Below, one piece after another: positions 32,070 through 44,565 of a DNA stretch of 64,000 bases. The notes beneath the pieces were generated by a model. That model did not search any database, was not told where the DNA came from, and saw nothing but the letters and a program-made list of their open reading frames with translations. The position numbers and the translations under genes are program-made. This DNA is from Malaya genurostris. Taxonomy: Eukaryota; Arthropoda; Insecta; Diptera; Culicidae. Positions within the stretch are counted from its first letter, which is position 1. Each line of letters opens with the position of its first letter. Location: assembly GCF_030247185.1 (NCBI RefSeq), contig NC_080570.1, positions 100,211,545 through 100,275,544 of the forward strand, in the 5' to 3' direction.

Positions 32070-35000
32070 CAAAGATAAATAATAAAGACATGTATGTGCT
32101 TACAAACTTTTAAAAAAAATCTGGTTTGTTCCCGGTACTTTCTAAAATGACCGCACTCACCGCTTGGTGGAGCGCGTGATTAATTGCATTGTTATCATTT
32201 CGACCAAAGTGTGCCATGAGTAGAACAAAATGAAATGTCAACATTGTCACTCATTTCGATACCGTATAACGAGTTGTTAGTTAAAATGGGAAAACTGTGT
32301 TGCATTGAAAGTTGTCGGAGAAAATCTCCATTCGTATCGTTGTTTAAATTTCCGAAGCAAACAGATAGGTAATGATATGAATTTTTGTTTTGTATACCTT
32401 ATAATAACGTACGAACAATATAAATAATTTTTCTAGACTTCAAGATTGGATTGAGTTTTGCGGAATCATTGGAAAGGAAAAGAATGGCTCAGGAATCCAA
32501 GTAGAGCATCGGCGAATTTGCTCTGTACATTTCAAGCCTTCAATGTTTCGAGATCCAATGAATACATCGAAAGGGTAATTATTTTTATTGTTTGGATTAA
32601 CATAAACTCCAACTTTTTTCATAAACTCCATGCAGCTTAAAATCTGATGCTGTACCAACCGAGTTTATATCAAACCAGCTTGAAATTGATTTGGTGCAGA
32701 ACGACCTGACAGGTAATTAATAGTTTAGTATGGCTTCTTTTTGAATGACATGACTTTAAGGAAAATATACATATTTGGGAATTAGAAATTTTTTTCTAAT
32801 TGAGGTTTGAAGTATTTAACAATTGTAAATACCATGGAAATGAATTCAGCCAATTATTGCTTGCTTCGGTAAAGTTTAAATTGAAAAGGCTCGATCAAAC
32901 GCCTTGGGACATTTTCGAATAGAAATTTCTTGTTACTTATAGAATTGAATGGTTTCTAAAATTATCTATAACCATGATTTACACTTGGTATGCAATATTT
33001 TATTGTAAACTCCAGTTTTATCTCAATTGAGGAACTTACCAGAAATAGTTTCAAAGTCGATTTTTTAAAAGCAACATTTTTTTCGAGATAATACCAGATC
33101 TAAAATTTTCATGAATTTCTAAGACAAATGGAACATTGATTGCTACCATATTTGAAAGAAATTTGAAAGAACTCGGATTGGAAATGATTTTCCCAAACTT
33201 ACATCCCTTCAATCTCAATATTGACGGAGCTATAAATGTTCTATTATTTTCATTTTATTCTGTTTTCGAAGCAACCCTACCAACGAAAACATAGGACACA
33301 TGTTTCGAGCATTATTGAAAAACTTTCCATTTATTATAAAACTTTTCCGAAATATGTATCTTTGCAATGAAAATATTCGACAATTTTTATTACGCTTTTT
33401 CGGATTTTTCAACACTAGATTTTTTTTAAATAAATGAAAATTTTTTATATAAAAAAAGTCATGAACACCCATGCGTCCCCATTCATATCTTTTTAGAAGG
33501 GAACCCATAGTGCATTATTCTAGCAGTTTGTGCAATACAAGTAACTAAAAATCGTAAACAACCATGCGTCTCCATTCATATCCATTTGAAAGGGAACGCA
33601 TGGCGCTTAGTTGAAACAGTTCAAGTAATTCATGGCTTGGAGATTGTAGAAACGAGATGGAGGAAAAGAATTTCACCTTATGCATCCTATACACAACTTC
33701 GTACTCCGGGCAATTTTTAGATAGCAACAAAGCCAGAAGAAACGGTTTTATTGCATATAAGTTTTTGAACATGTGTGCTAGATGAAATTAAAATAAAAAC
33801 CAAGCATCAACTTAAATTAATTCACCTAGTTTGATTAGTTATCTTGTTGTAAATGGGATATTTTTTAATGGTAGGTAATAGGTGTATCTGTATGCTACAG
33901 GTATAACTATAATGAATGAAAGGTAAAACATAAATTTATGGTTTGAACACCAAAACGGCTTCAGTTTAGATTAAACAACCTAGCGTTGCAATATCGTAAC
34001 TGGCGACATTTCTTATGTTTTGATTCCATAAGAATTACAAGCAGTTATTTTGACGGATAGCGACGTTCTGGTGAATGTGACATTGTCTGTAGAAAACTCT
34101 AGGAAATTATTTGAATTTTGCACACTGATGTGATCTGATTGTCTCAAGTAATATAAATAATATCAATTCATAAATGTTGATACTAAATACGCTAAGGTGA
34201 ATTTTCTTTAATCAGTTAATAGGTAAAAGATAAAAAAAATTTCACGAATCTCCGAGTTTCTGGCATTCAATATTAAGACAGAGTACACGATCGCGTAGTG
34301 ATTTTGAAAATAATATTGAACTATTTTTGTTTCCTGTTCTTACATCATATATTTCTATAGGTGAGAATTTTTCAAATTTTTCGATGAACGAGGTATCGCG
34401 ATATCGCTTACTGTATGAGGCAGAAAAAACCAAAGTCTCTAACCTTCAAATAGCCCTAAAAAACGAAAAAAATTGTCTTAAAAACCTTCGTCGTTTGTGT
34501 AAGAGGAGGAAGATCTCTCTGACATTGAAAAATAAGAAACTTAATGAGTTACGGACGCAGCTGAAACATAAACATAAACTTACGAACAGGGAAAAAAGAG
34601 TATTGAGATATGTTCAAAGAAATTCAATTTTGTTGGAATCAATTGAAAACTCAACGAAGAACAAATACGGTAGACGTTATCGGGATATAAAACCACTTGC
34701 AGTCCGACAAAAAATACGATCTGCAGCCGCATATAGAACTTTGCGGTCGACAGAAGTAATTTGTTTGCCACATTCACGAACTGTGTCAAGGTGGCAACAG
34801 AGCATTAAGATAACTCCTGGATTCAACCAAGAAATTTTAAAGCGAATGGCTGTATCTACGAGATCAATGAATAAGGTTGATAAAATAGTTGCAATTCTTA
34901 TTGATGGTATGGCAGTAAAACCTATTCTTGGTTATCATTCAAAAACTGATCAGTTCTATGGTCTGCCTGATGACGGAGAAGAAAAAGCGTTCGAGGACAA

Positions 35001-38000
35001 CAATATTTCAAACTTAGCAAATGAAGCCATTACTATTATGGTCAGAGGCGTATGCTCAAAATATAAACAGGTTAGTGTTAATTACTCCGATGATATAAAC
35101 CAATGTCGAATTTTGTAATGTTACAGACTTTTGGTTATTTTCTCGCTAATGCAACGCTGGGCAGTAACTGTCAAGCTAGAATAATAATTGAAGCAGTGAA
35201 GCATCTTAGAACAGCCGGTTTCATTCCAAGTGTAGTTGTAATGGACCAACACGCAACAAATGTGCAAACGGCCAAGGCATTAGGCGTTAACACCAATAAG
35301 CCAATGTTTTTCGTAGATTCCAAACCAGTTGTATTTTTTTACGATAACCCTCATTTATTGAAGTCAATGAGAAATAATCTGTTCGCTAAAAATGTGCTTT
35401 ATAAAAATAAGATTGCTTCTTTTCAACATATACGCGAGCTATTCTCGCTAGATGTGCAAAACGTACCTCGGTTGGTTCCAAAATTAACAAGAAAAGCCGT
35501 TTTCTTGCCACCGTTTTCAAAAATGAGTGTTAAAAACGCTACTCGTACCTTAAGCCGAACCACCGCAAGTGCTATAAAGTTTTATGTACAGCTAGAGTGT
35601 ATGGAAGCTGAAGCAAAGGACACAGCAGAGTTTGTTGAAATATTCGACAACCTGTTTGACGTGTTTAATTCGCGTAACAAATCAGATAAACTCAAGGTAA
35701 GTATAATTAATTCATCATATTGCAGCACTTTGTTCGACATTATGTTTAGGAATGTCTCATTCATCTTTAGTTCTAATTCTCCAGTCTTTACTCCGCAATT
35801 TTATATCTGTGCGCCTTGCTCGCAATATTAACGCCATCTCTTTTATTTCCACTCCTTATTCTTCCATCTTTTTTATAGCTCTTTTCAAACTCTATACCGT
35901 TCAATATTATTTCTTTAATTTATGTTTTCCTACTCTTCAACATTCGTTCTTTTGTCTTCAATTTCCGATCCTTATTATATTACGCTTCGATTTTACCTCA
36001 TCTCTTTTTAATTTGTTCCAGATTTTTACTTTTCTCTTTGCTCTTTACTTTTTACTCCTAACAATTACTGCTCTAAATTTACGTTATTATCTGTATTATC
36101 TCAATTTTTATGTATCCAATTTTCACAGCCCTTGAGAGCAGCAATAACTGGAGATAGCAATCATTGGGACTTCTTAAACAACATCGAGGATATTTTCAAA
36201 AGCATGATGTTCATTCCAGCGACGTGCTTTGATTCTTCTGTTGTAATATAACATAAGCAGTTGTGTGTTTTTTTATTCATTTCAATCCTTATTAGGCATC
36301 ACAAGAAGCGAACAATGCTTTAACGTCAATTCAACGGCATCCTCCATGCTTGAATGGATACCTTCATAACATACAAACGATTCGAGAGCTGTGGACTATT
36401 CTAAATACAAGTTATGGAGTACCATTCATTCGAACTAATTATATTTGTCAAGATGCGTTGGAAAATGAATTTTCAAATATAAGACGTAGTTGCGGGTTCA
36501 ATGATACACCAAACTGCTATCAGTTTGCAGCAGCTTTAAAATACAGCAGTGTATCTAAATGTTTGGATGCTACTATAAATACAAACTGCGAACCTGATGA
36601 CCTTAGTACTGTAGTTGATCCCCTAGAAGAACCGGAAGAAGATCCACTGGCAATCGATACAGAAAATTGTCGCATGCGCTATTTTCAACCCATTGCTTTT
36701 GACAAAGTTCAATCACCAGACAAAGCTGAAATGAATGCTCTGGTATATGTTATTGGATATGCAGTGACTAAACTGAAACATAAAAAGTGTCGAAAACGAA
36801 TGGTTCTGAAACATGATGCATCCCAGATACTCGAACATCATTATTCGTTTTGTAGAGTGAAACAATACCTTAATGCAAATCGATTCAACTACCCCAATAA
36901 TACAGCAATTGAGATTGGCACAATTCTGTTAACAGCTTTCAAAGAAAAATTTTTTAACTTTTTCAACGAAAGCCGATTTGGCCTAAAAAATAGATTAGCT
37001 GAATATGTCGATTACAGTGATTATGAAACATTTTTGTGCACCGGGTGTTTCGCAAAGTTTATTGACTGCACATTAAATACCTTAATAAAAGGACAATTGT
37101 TGAAGATAACCAACAAGACAAACAAAACGAATCGCAAAACGAAAAAAAACGGAAAAGCACGAAGAATGGGCATCCAAAGTAAGCAACCAGGTCATCAAAA
37201 GCGCAAGATCGGAACACGCAAATCACCTAACTATAAAAACATCCAGATCCGAGCAATGAAGCAAAAATCATATTCACACGATCCAGTTACAAAAGTAAAG
37301 CCAAACGAAATTGAAGTTTCAAATAACAGAACGGAACTGATTGATTGTAACAAGATTGGCCCTAGTTCTTCGAGTGACAATAATCCACAACCTGGCATGA
37401 AAGATTACAAATTAAATGAGATGGAAAAATGTGTAACAATGCTAGAAAATTTGGTCTCCAAATTCCCAGAGCAAAAAACAGTTCATGTCGAGCAGAGGTG
37501 GTTTAATAGTTTCAGCTACAATTGTGCAAATTTAACGAAGGTTTTTTTTAGGGATTGTCTCACGTTATCTCTTGATTACATTCTAAGCACATACGATGAA
37601 TTTAAAATCGAATTGCGGTACATTTTTATTCAGTACAAAAAGTACGGAAGATATCTTAAAAAAAAAAATGAATTTGACAAATTGGGAGGAGTTATCCAAC
37701 ATTTTGAACGAGGAGCATAAACTAAAAATGATTACTCACTTGGAGCAGAAACTACTTTCAAAACAAGAATTTGGAGTGGTGAGTGATGTACTTGTGTATG
37801 TTAAATTTAATAGTTGAAAGTAATTTTTTTTTCAGCATTGCGAATTTTTCAGTTCAGTGTTAATTTATGAATGGGGATTGCGCATTTTCATGAAAGTACA
37901 CAATTTTTTAAACCGGCCAGATGCATTAAAACATATAAAATTGCAGGAAGAAATGATTATTTACCAAAATGATGGAATATAAGACTGATGAGTAAGATTT

Positions 38001-39047
38001 GATTATTTATTTTATTTCAAAGTTTGAAATAAATAATTTTATTTTACAGTTCGACTGTAACATGACTGCTTTGGAACCAAGACTCAAACTTGTCCTTCAA
38101 AGAGTGTAATTTTCATTCCACTGATGTTTTATCAAAATAAAATTTGTTATGGTACACAGTATGTATCGCTTTTATTTCACACACACACACTGATAGAATA
38201 ATAAAACAATCCTTTTGCAATTATCATGAAAGAATATACAATTGTTTTAAAATTGCTTTTATACCTCTCTCTCTTTTTGTGTTGCTCACAAATCAAGTTC
38301 TGCAATGAGTATAGTCTTGGTATTTCATATAATTTCATTCTTCTTTTGGAATTCGACACCTTGACAATAAGCAGGTTGTTCGATGAAAGCTGTTAAGAAT
38401 ATAGTCAAATTTTTGTCGAGTGAGAATAAAATTTTCAATAAATCTTCTACATCATATGCGTTTCAATTCACAAACGCCGTGCCACAATGAAAGAAATAAA
38501 ACAGTAGAATATTCCTCTAAAAAACATAAGCTAAGGCGTTCAATTACAAAGACGTTCATAAAGACTCATTTATTTCATATATTCGTCAACCATTTATTTC
38601 GATTTGTTCACATTATTTATGCAATCTACTCTGTTAACATTTGGAACTACGTGCTTTCAGAGGTTCTTTGGCGCTCAAGAAAGTAATCGTATGTACCATT
38701 ACTTCCAACGCGAAAAGTATACATTGTAACTTCCTTAATGTAACTGCTATAATACTTCTGCTAATCTGCTGTAAACTCTCTCGCAGTCAATTTAAATACA
38801 CGAGAGATCATGTTATTAGACGATTACTTTAAAACAAACAAAATATTAAGGGTAACATAAAATCTCAATATATACAAATGAGCTACCGAATCGAAAGGGT
38901 TCTCACGGTTTGACATTTGCATTATGAATGTGATGATGGGAACTCAGCAGTGCAACCAATTTATCACCATTGGTGCCAGTTTCACGGAGGACCGTAGATG
39001 TGCGCAAAAAAAAGTTCGTGACTGTCATGTCTGGAAATTCGTTTGTG
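32070..39047 (+). mobile_element. Near-complete P element (6978 bp)
   Basis: A 7 bp duplication GTAGTAT flanks it (32063-32069, 39048-39054). Termini are CAAAGATAAATAATAAAGAC and, from the right, CACAAACGAATTTCCAGACA; both converge on AGACATG and are imperfect TIRs. The MITE at 15608 uses both ends with its own 7 bp duplication, confirming them. Transposase exons fill 32286 to about 38110; intron 3 (32713-34360) and 38160-39047 contain no other gene. Confidence 0.92.
32286..38109 (+). pseudogene. P-element transposase with THAP domain, frame lost at an A11 run
   Basis: Exons fit at 32286-32368, 32437-32574, 32636-32712, 34361-35070, 35127-35696, 36129-36239 and 36296 onward, all phase-consistent. 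Exons 1-2 encode a THAP zinc finger (CCIESC near the start; RICSVHFKPSMF at its end). Later motifs fit the THAP9/P-type nuclease: ILIDGMAVKPILGYHSKTD near 34902 (first Asp), VVMDQHATNVQTAKALG near 35243, and QDALENEFSNIRRSCG near 36463. The frame runs to a stop at 37720. However, at an 11-base A run (37658-37668) another frame continues as LTNWEELSNILNEEHKLKM, splices at 37779/37836, and ends at 37981, with a possible last exon at 38050-38109. I infer a slippage mutation that alters the C-terminus. The sixth donor (GTTGTA) is weak. Confidence 0.85.
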
Positions 39048-39187
39048 GTAGTATTACCCAACGTCGCTATAAAAATCTTAAACGCTCAGGCTATTAGTTG
39101 ATTCGATATTCGGACGTGGTGGTTAGTGATGTCTGATTTTTCGTATTAATCGATTATTAGGTATTCGATTAATAAAAGAAGAGTCGA

Positions 39188-40556
39188 TTTGCCTTGCTCG
39201 TATTTTTAAAGCTCAGAGCTCAGTGATCTGTCGAAGGATTTATATAATCTAACTACCAATAGAATCGAAATTTTTCAACTTAAACGTGTATAGCAAAAGC
39301 ATTGAAGTATTTCAATAGTACACTATTGAAAAACCTGTCTCATTTGACCCATGTCAACACCAGCCAATCAGAACGCGTTCTGAGGAAGAGAACAAAATAT
39401 CTGCTGCTGTACAACAAATCGTTCGAGAAAAATGTTCCGAAAAGCGGTGAATATCGTAGTGAGTTCCACAATTTGGTCCTTCTGAATGCTAGAAACGAAT
39501 CCCTACAGCATACTGATAGTTTCTTTCAATAAATTATGCAAATCCGAAATGAAATAATCGACAATAAAATTCCGTATGCGGCTATTTTTATAGCCGCTAG
39601 GACCGCCCATTAGTGAAAAAGCTACAAACGAAATCACGTAAAAGAAAGCTCCAAACAAAAATTGAATCAGTTTGGATTCTATCGCCAATGCGAGCAGATG
39701 TATTTTGTGCCGTTTGCAAAGCTAGTTTCGCTTCCGACAAGAGCGATTACGTCACAGCTGCCAGTCATTTGCATTTATGAAAAAACTACGGTGGAGAGCA
39801 TCACACAAAATCAGCCGTTCTAATGGCTCTAAAAGTTCTTTAAAGAACTATTAGGAATTGTTTTTCTCAAGTCTAAGGTAAATATCCTCAGTTTAGTGCA
39901 AATCTAAAACAGTTTGGTTAGATTTGTGCACTTTTCGCTGTGTGAAATTCACAGTAATCAAGCTCAAGTGAAGCCTTCTTTGTTTTTGCGAAAAATGTTC
40001 CAGAGTTTAATGTCGTAGAGAATTACGCAATTTGACCCTTCTGAAAGCTAGAAACGAATCCCTATAGCATATTGATAGTTTCATTCAATAAATTAGGCCT
40101 ATTGTATTATCATTGATCAACCCAGCAAATTAATGTTTTCTTTATTGGAAGATTATAATCGGTTGTAAACGCTACACCTACACCAACCATATCAGTATCG
40201 CACCCACGTACAACAATTCAGCCTGGAATTAGATGACGGAAGTCAGCAGCATCCATCGAAATTCGAATTTAACTCATCACTCTCCATCGCAAACGCTTTC
40301 ATAAAAGGTTCTTTTCAGAGCCACCATTATTTTATTATATAGAACTATACTGGTTATTTCATAATATTTGTATTTCAGAATGTTAAATGTAGCTTATCTG
40401 TACTTTAGTTTAGGTGCATCGTTTCAAATTCTAAATACAATTTCATACAATTGATCAATTAATTGATATTCGGAAGTGTTAAGGAACATGTCAGTTGTTT
40501 TCGTATTCACGACATCCAGTTATGTCTCTGACATTACCCACTCGCCTTTTTCACTT
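39188..40556 (-). repeat. Unclassified dispersed repeat, short inverted copy
   Basis: Reverse-complement match to both ends of 6736-11553, with one unit of the 555 bp sequence (TATA motif near 39590) plus a partial second unit (about 40000-40095). A segment at about 40097-40430 has no counterpart in the long copy and shows no gene. Confidence 0.75.
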
Positions 40557-40782
40557 ATTTCTCCTTGCCTCCTGTGTTTTGTTTATTTGTTTCCACGGGA
40601 ACATGTTCGCATAACAACGAAACAGCATCGGTTGCCAGAAATGCTTGCGTAAAACTCGTACTGCTTGCAGTGTTGCCAACAGGATCTGACAAGTGAAGCA
40701 GGAATTGCACATTGTTAAAGTAGCTATAATGCATTTTTTTATATTTTATTTCATATTTATTTGGATTGAACCCATAAACCGT

Positions 40783-40990
40783 GTCTCTCTGGTTTCGTAG
40801 TTAGCACCTTTCACCTGGTCTTACAAGCCAGTTTTCGTATGTTCGAGCCCCGACCTGCAAGGATTCATAGTGTCAGTAGGATCCATAGTACTAGCCATGC
40901 AATGATTCCGTACACTAAGAATCGGCTGCAAAGTCTGTTGAAACAGAAAGGCCAAATTCCACAAAAGGAATGTAATGCCAAGACTTTGCG
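40783..40990 (+). mobile_element. tRNA-derived SINE, Feilai-like
   Basis: An A-box-like GTAGTTAGCACC and a B-box-like GTTCGAGCCCC are followed by a non-tRNA body (GTACACTAAGAATCGGCTGC, ACAGAAAGGCCAAATTCCAC, AATGCCAAGACTTTGC). This resembles Aedes SINEs I know as Feilai. ACCTTTCACCTGGT occurs both at about 40806 and after the tail at about 40997, which may be a target duplication with a shortened 5' end instead of a full head. Confidence 0.65.
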
Positions 40991-41149
40991 TTGCTACCTT
41001 TCACCTGGTACCTTGACATGTTTTGTTTGCAGATAAGAATCTTACTTTATCACTAATAGCATTATAGTCTTTTCACATTTACATAACAGTGTTATTTTCG
41101 AATGTTTCCTTGTCATTATACATTAACTATATACTTGGGACATTTCCTC

Positions 41150-42621
41150 GTTAGTCAAACATCTGAAAGTATTTGCAGACGACATGAAGCTCTTTAAGGA
41201 AATAAAAAAATTCTGTAGATGCTAAAGTATTCCAATCCCAAGTAACAATTCGAATGCCTTATGGTTTTGATTATAATTTATAGGAGTTTTGTAATTGATT
41301 TTTCAATCACTACCTGTTTTATGCCAACTATAATAAGTGTCTCTTTTAACCAGTAATATCATAGTTTTCAAAGCTTCTATAAAACCCTTTACCTACACTA
41401 AAAATAAAATAAAAATAAAACAATTTGCACTAGAATAAAACCATGCAAACACTCTTAATATTGCTTTCAAACATTTTCTTTAAAACCATTATTGCCAGTT
41501 AAATTCTTTCATAAATCTAGTTTTGTGTGTGTGCGTGTTCATTCTATGACAATTTCACTCAGAGTAAATTTGAGGGTTCTAAAGTACATTTATGACACAT
41601 TAGTTGTAGGCTATTTGATTTATTGCTTCTTAGGTTAGGTGTAATTTACATTAGATGGAATTTCATGGCCGCCATTATGATGTTCTATACTGTAGCATTT
41701 ATTGACATCAAATAAACTTCGAAATACAAAAACGAGGAAATATGTTGGACTTTCATGATTCATTTTCAGATCGTGTGCACAAGTTTTATCGCCACAGAAT
41801 AGTTTTATACAAAAATGACGATGAATCACAAAAAATAATTTTCATAAATCATGGAGACTTTTGCAAAAACCGCATTTATTTCAAGGCGATTAGTTATAAT
41901 TCTTATTTTTATCCTTACATTCACGATAAAAATAAAAGCGCATACAGTTTTTACGTTCGGAAAAGGTCTCAAACTCGTAATTAAAATATAATATATTCTT
42001 ACTGATTGCATTCAAAGTAGACATGACACACATAGTCAAGAAAAATATCATCAAAACGACAGTTTATTCATAGCGGAATTCATTCCATCCAAAGAAATTT
42101 AATGTTGATCGTAAAGCTGGTTTCAAAATTTTCTTGAATTTGGAGTTTTAAAGCAGGTTTATGCTGATTCTTCATTTTGATTTATAAACCTTATGAAGAA
42201 TGGTCCACTTTGCAGGAACATGCTCTTATAGAGGTTTTCAGTAGGTTTTCGTGGAGTTTAAAGTTTTATTGCAAGATTTATTATGTAGCATTGAAGACAG
42301 CTACAAGTATTTAATAATATTAAAAATGTTACTTGGGATATGAAATTAAAGTATTCTACATTTGATGAAATAAAAGCTTACTCCAACTAAGAAATGTAGT
42401 TCAGTAATGTTTAGTATAAATATCCCTTCTCCTTCGATTAACATATATTTAGGAATCCTATCTGTAGAAAAATGTAAAATTATTAGCGACCTAGGCGTAA
42501 TTTTAGATTCGAGACTTACTTTCGTGGAGCATTATAATTGCTGATCCTATCAACGAAACAATATTCGTGAATTTTTCTTTTCACCGGCAATGCTCTACCC
42601 GTGCGGCGAGCAGTTTGTATA
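41150..42621 (+). pseudogene. Jockey-type reverse transcriptase remnant, interrupted
   Basis: 41160-41230 reads LKVFADDMKLFKEIK with a frame slip, the RT catalytic box of Jockey-clade LINEs. After an inserted TIR element the homology resumes at about 42430-42540 with YLGILSVEKCKIISDLGVIL and DSRLTFVEHYN, the region downstream of the RT palm. The remnant is cut again at 42621 by a second TIR element. It is short, frame-broken and ancient. Confidence 0.7.
41237..42337. mobile_element. 1.1 kb TIR element, CCCAAGTAACA ends
   Basis: Ends CCCAAGTAACAATT and, inverted, CCCAAGTAACATTTTTAA. It interrupts the Jockey remnant. No target duplication could be fixed and no transposase is seen; ORFs of about 60-80 codons inside look random. 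Confidence 0.6.
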
Positions 42622-44545
42622 CACTCAAAAAAATCCACACGTTAAGCTTATGTGAAAAAACACGTAGATTCCCAAAATTGCTTTGTCATCGGAGTTTACG
42701 TGATCTTCTTAACAACCATCGGATCATGATTGAATATGAAATGAATCATATGTCAGCATTATTGCTGTTGTCACATATATTTTATGTATCACGTACATAC
42801 TTGAATTCATTTTGTCATGTTCATTTGGTGCTCGCAATATGGCGTCTATTGAAAAACTTCGATCAACATAGGCCAAATCCTTTTTGGCCCTTCTACGGTA
42901 TTTATCACAATGATTTTAGGGTAAACAATTGCTCATTGATTTTATCGACAGCTCATTTTTATTATACTTTCAGATCTAATATTAGTACCGAGCAGAAGCA
43001 TAATTTATAAGCAAATGTACCGTTGTTTCCAGCACATCAATCTTCTGAAAGTGGATCAACAAAATCACATCCTGAACTATTAGCAAATACAAATTATAAT
43101 ACGGAGTACTTCGACAAATTTTCAAGGACACATTTTGCATCGTGCGGTACACTGTCATGATACACTGTCAGAGTGACAATGTACTTGACGAGTTTTCTAT
43201 AAAACTAGCAACACTGAAGGGTAAGAACAAGTTCACCATAGTTACTGTTTATTGTAGAGAAAAATAAACTTGAACTATGTTGTTGTGTATGAGATATGGT
43301 TATTCCATATCGGATTTTGTTTTTTGTCCTCCTTGGCTTTTCAGAAATTTGCTCCTTGGCTTTTCGGAAATTGCTCGGTATTATATGTTAGAATGTCTCG
43401 GAACTGTTCACCGAATCGTTATGGTAGCCATCCGTTCTTCACATTGCAAATCACTCCCGTCAGAGGAGTAGGAATTTTTCCAACATCTGCTAAATGCGGG
43501 GAACCTTTACGTCATAATACTAATAGAAAATAATTCAATTAATAAGTTTATCCATCATGAAAGAAAAACTGTTGTGTCTGCCACCGTTCGGGCTATAATC
43601 AATTTGTCTGGGTCACGCATATATGAGTGACTATTGGGAAAACGCATACACAGCTTGCATTTGTTTCTCTTTTAACTTTTATTTTATCGTGTAGAGCGCT
43701 AATCGCTGTTTCCGTGGTACGTATACGAATCGTACCCATGTTCCACACCAAGGCCCGTCTATGAAATAAAGTCCCATCACGGCCAAAAAATATCGCAATT
43801 CTTCATTCATCGATTAGCTGGAGTGTATCTTTGAATTTGTTGCAATACAACAACGGAAAACATAAACAAACAAACTTGTTTTGCACCGTAGCAACTAGCA
43901 TAAAGCGTTGCCAGAAACGATCTCCTTTCACATTTTCAAACTATCGCAACGAAAGGGAGTAATTTGCTAGGCTTACTTGTTCAGGCTGTGAACCAAACAT
44001 TGGCGGTTCGTTTGTATGGAACTTAGGGGTATTATTATTTGTATTTGCTATTAGTTCCAGCTGAATGCATTCCTTAAAGGAAACAACGTTTGCTTCAGTT
44101 TAGCTGCTTAAAAGGGATTTTCATCAGTGATTCAACAGAAACGAAATTTTATGTCATTTAAAAGTAAAATTTTCAGAATGTCTACGTGCAAACAAAATTT
44201 ATCGCAATGTTTTGTCCAATAGACTATGTAATTTATTAGTTTTTAATACCAACATACACAATTAGGATTTAATATAGACTTTTAAGTAAAATTCTGGTAA
44301 AAAGTAAGTTTAGATGAAATTAATTTTACAGTACAACTTAAATGAGCTTCGTATAAATTTCACAAAACCATTATATAGAATCAACGAAAATAGTCACATA
44401 GATATTACGTGATACAAAGGTGAACTAAGAGTTCATGAGTTCATTCTGTGCTATCTATACATCACATAATTATTACAAGAAAAGTTCTATGGATAAATAT
44501 CACATACGTTTTCACGTAGCATTAACGTGAAGATTTTTCTGAGTG
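42622..44545. mobile_element. TIR element with CACTCAAAAAAATC ends, hosting a P-type element
   Basis: Left CACTCAAAAAAATCCACACG, right inverted CACTCAGAAAAATCTTCACG followed by TTAATGCTACGTGAAAA. Flanks TATA/TATA suggest a short TA-rich duplication. About 960 bp without the nested P-type element. No transposase found. Confidence 0.7.
43084..44047. mobile_element. 964 bp non-autonomous P-type TIR element
   Basis: Ends CAAATACAAATTATAATAC and CAAATACAAATAATAATACC, with a perfect 7 bp duplication CTATTAG (43077-43083, 44048-44054). Terminal regions of roughly 180 and 60-100 bp match the element at 365-2798 in opposite orientation. The interior is different and has no proteasome sequence. It provides the empty site for the hAT MITE at 2475. 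Confidence 0.92.
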
Positions 44546-44565
44546 TATATTCCGTGTCTGCTTTA

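Noticed and set aside
34242..34433. Minus-strand ORF near P-element exon 4
   Set aside because: Overlaps the transposase exon and intron boundary; no independent support.
39055..39140. Histone-like promoter (TATAAAAATC) next to the P element
   Set aside because: A TATA motif followed by ATGTCTGAT tempted a promoter call, but the frame stops after a few codons and nothing else supports a gene.
40783..40860. tRNA gene
   Set aside because: A- and B-box-like motifs are present, but the arms do not fold as a full tRNA and the downstream body is SINE sequence.
42567..43010. 147-codon ORF
   Set aside because: It starts in the Jockey remnant, crosses a transposon boundary and has no coherent similarity.
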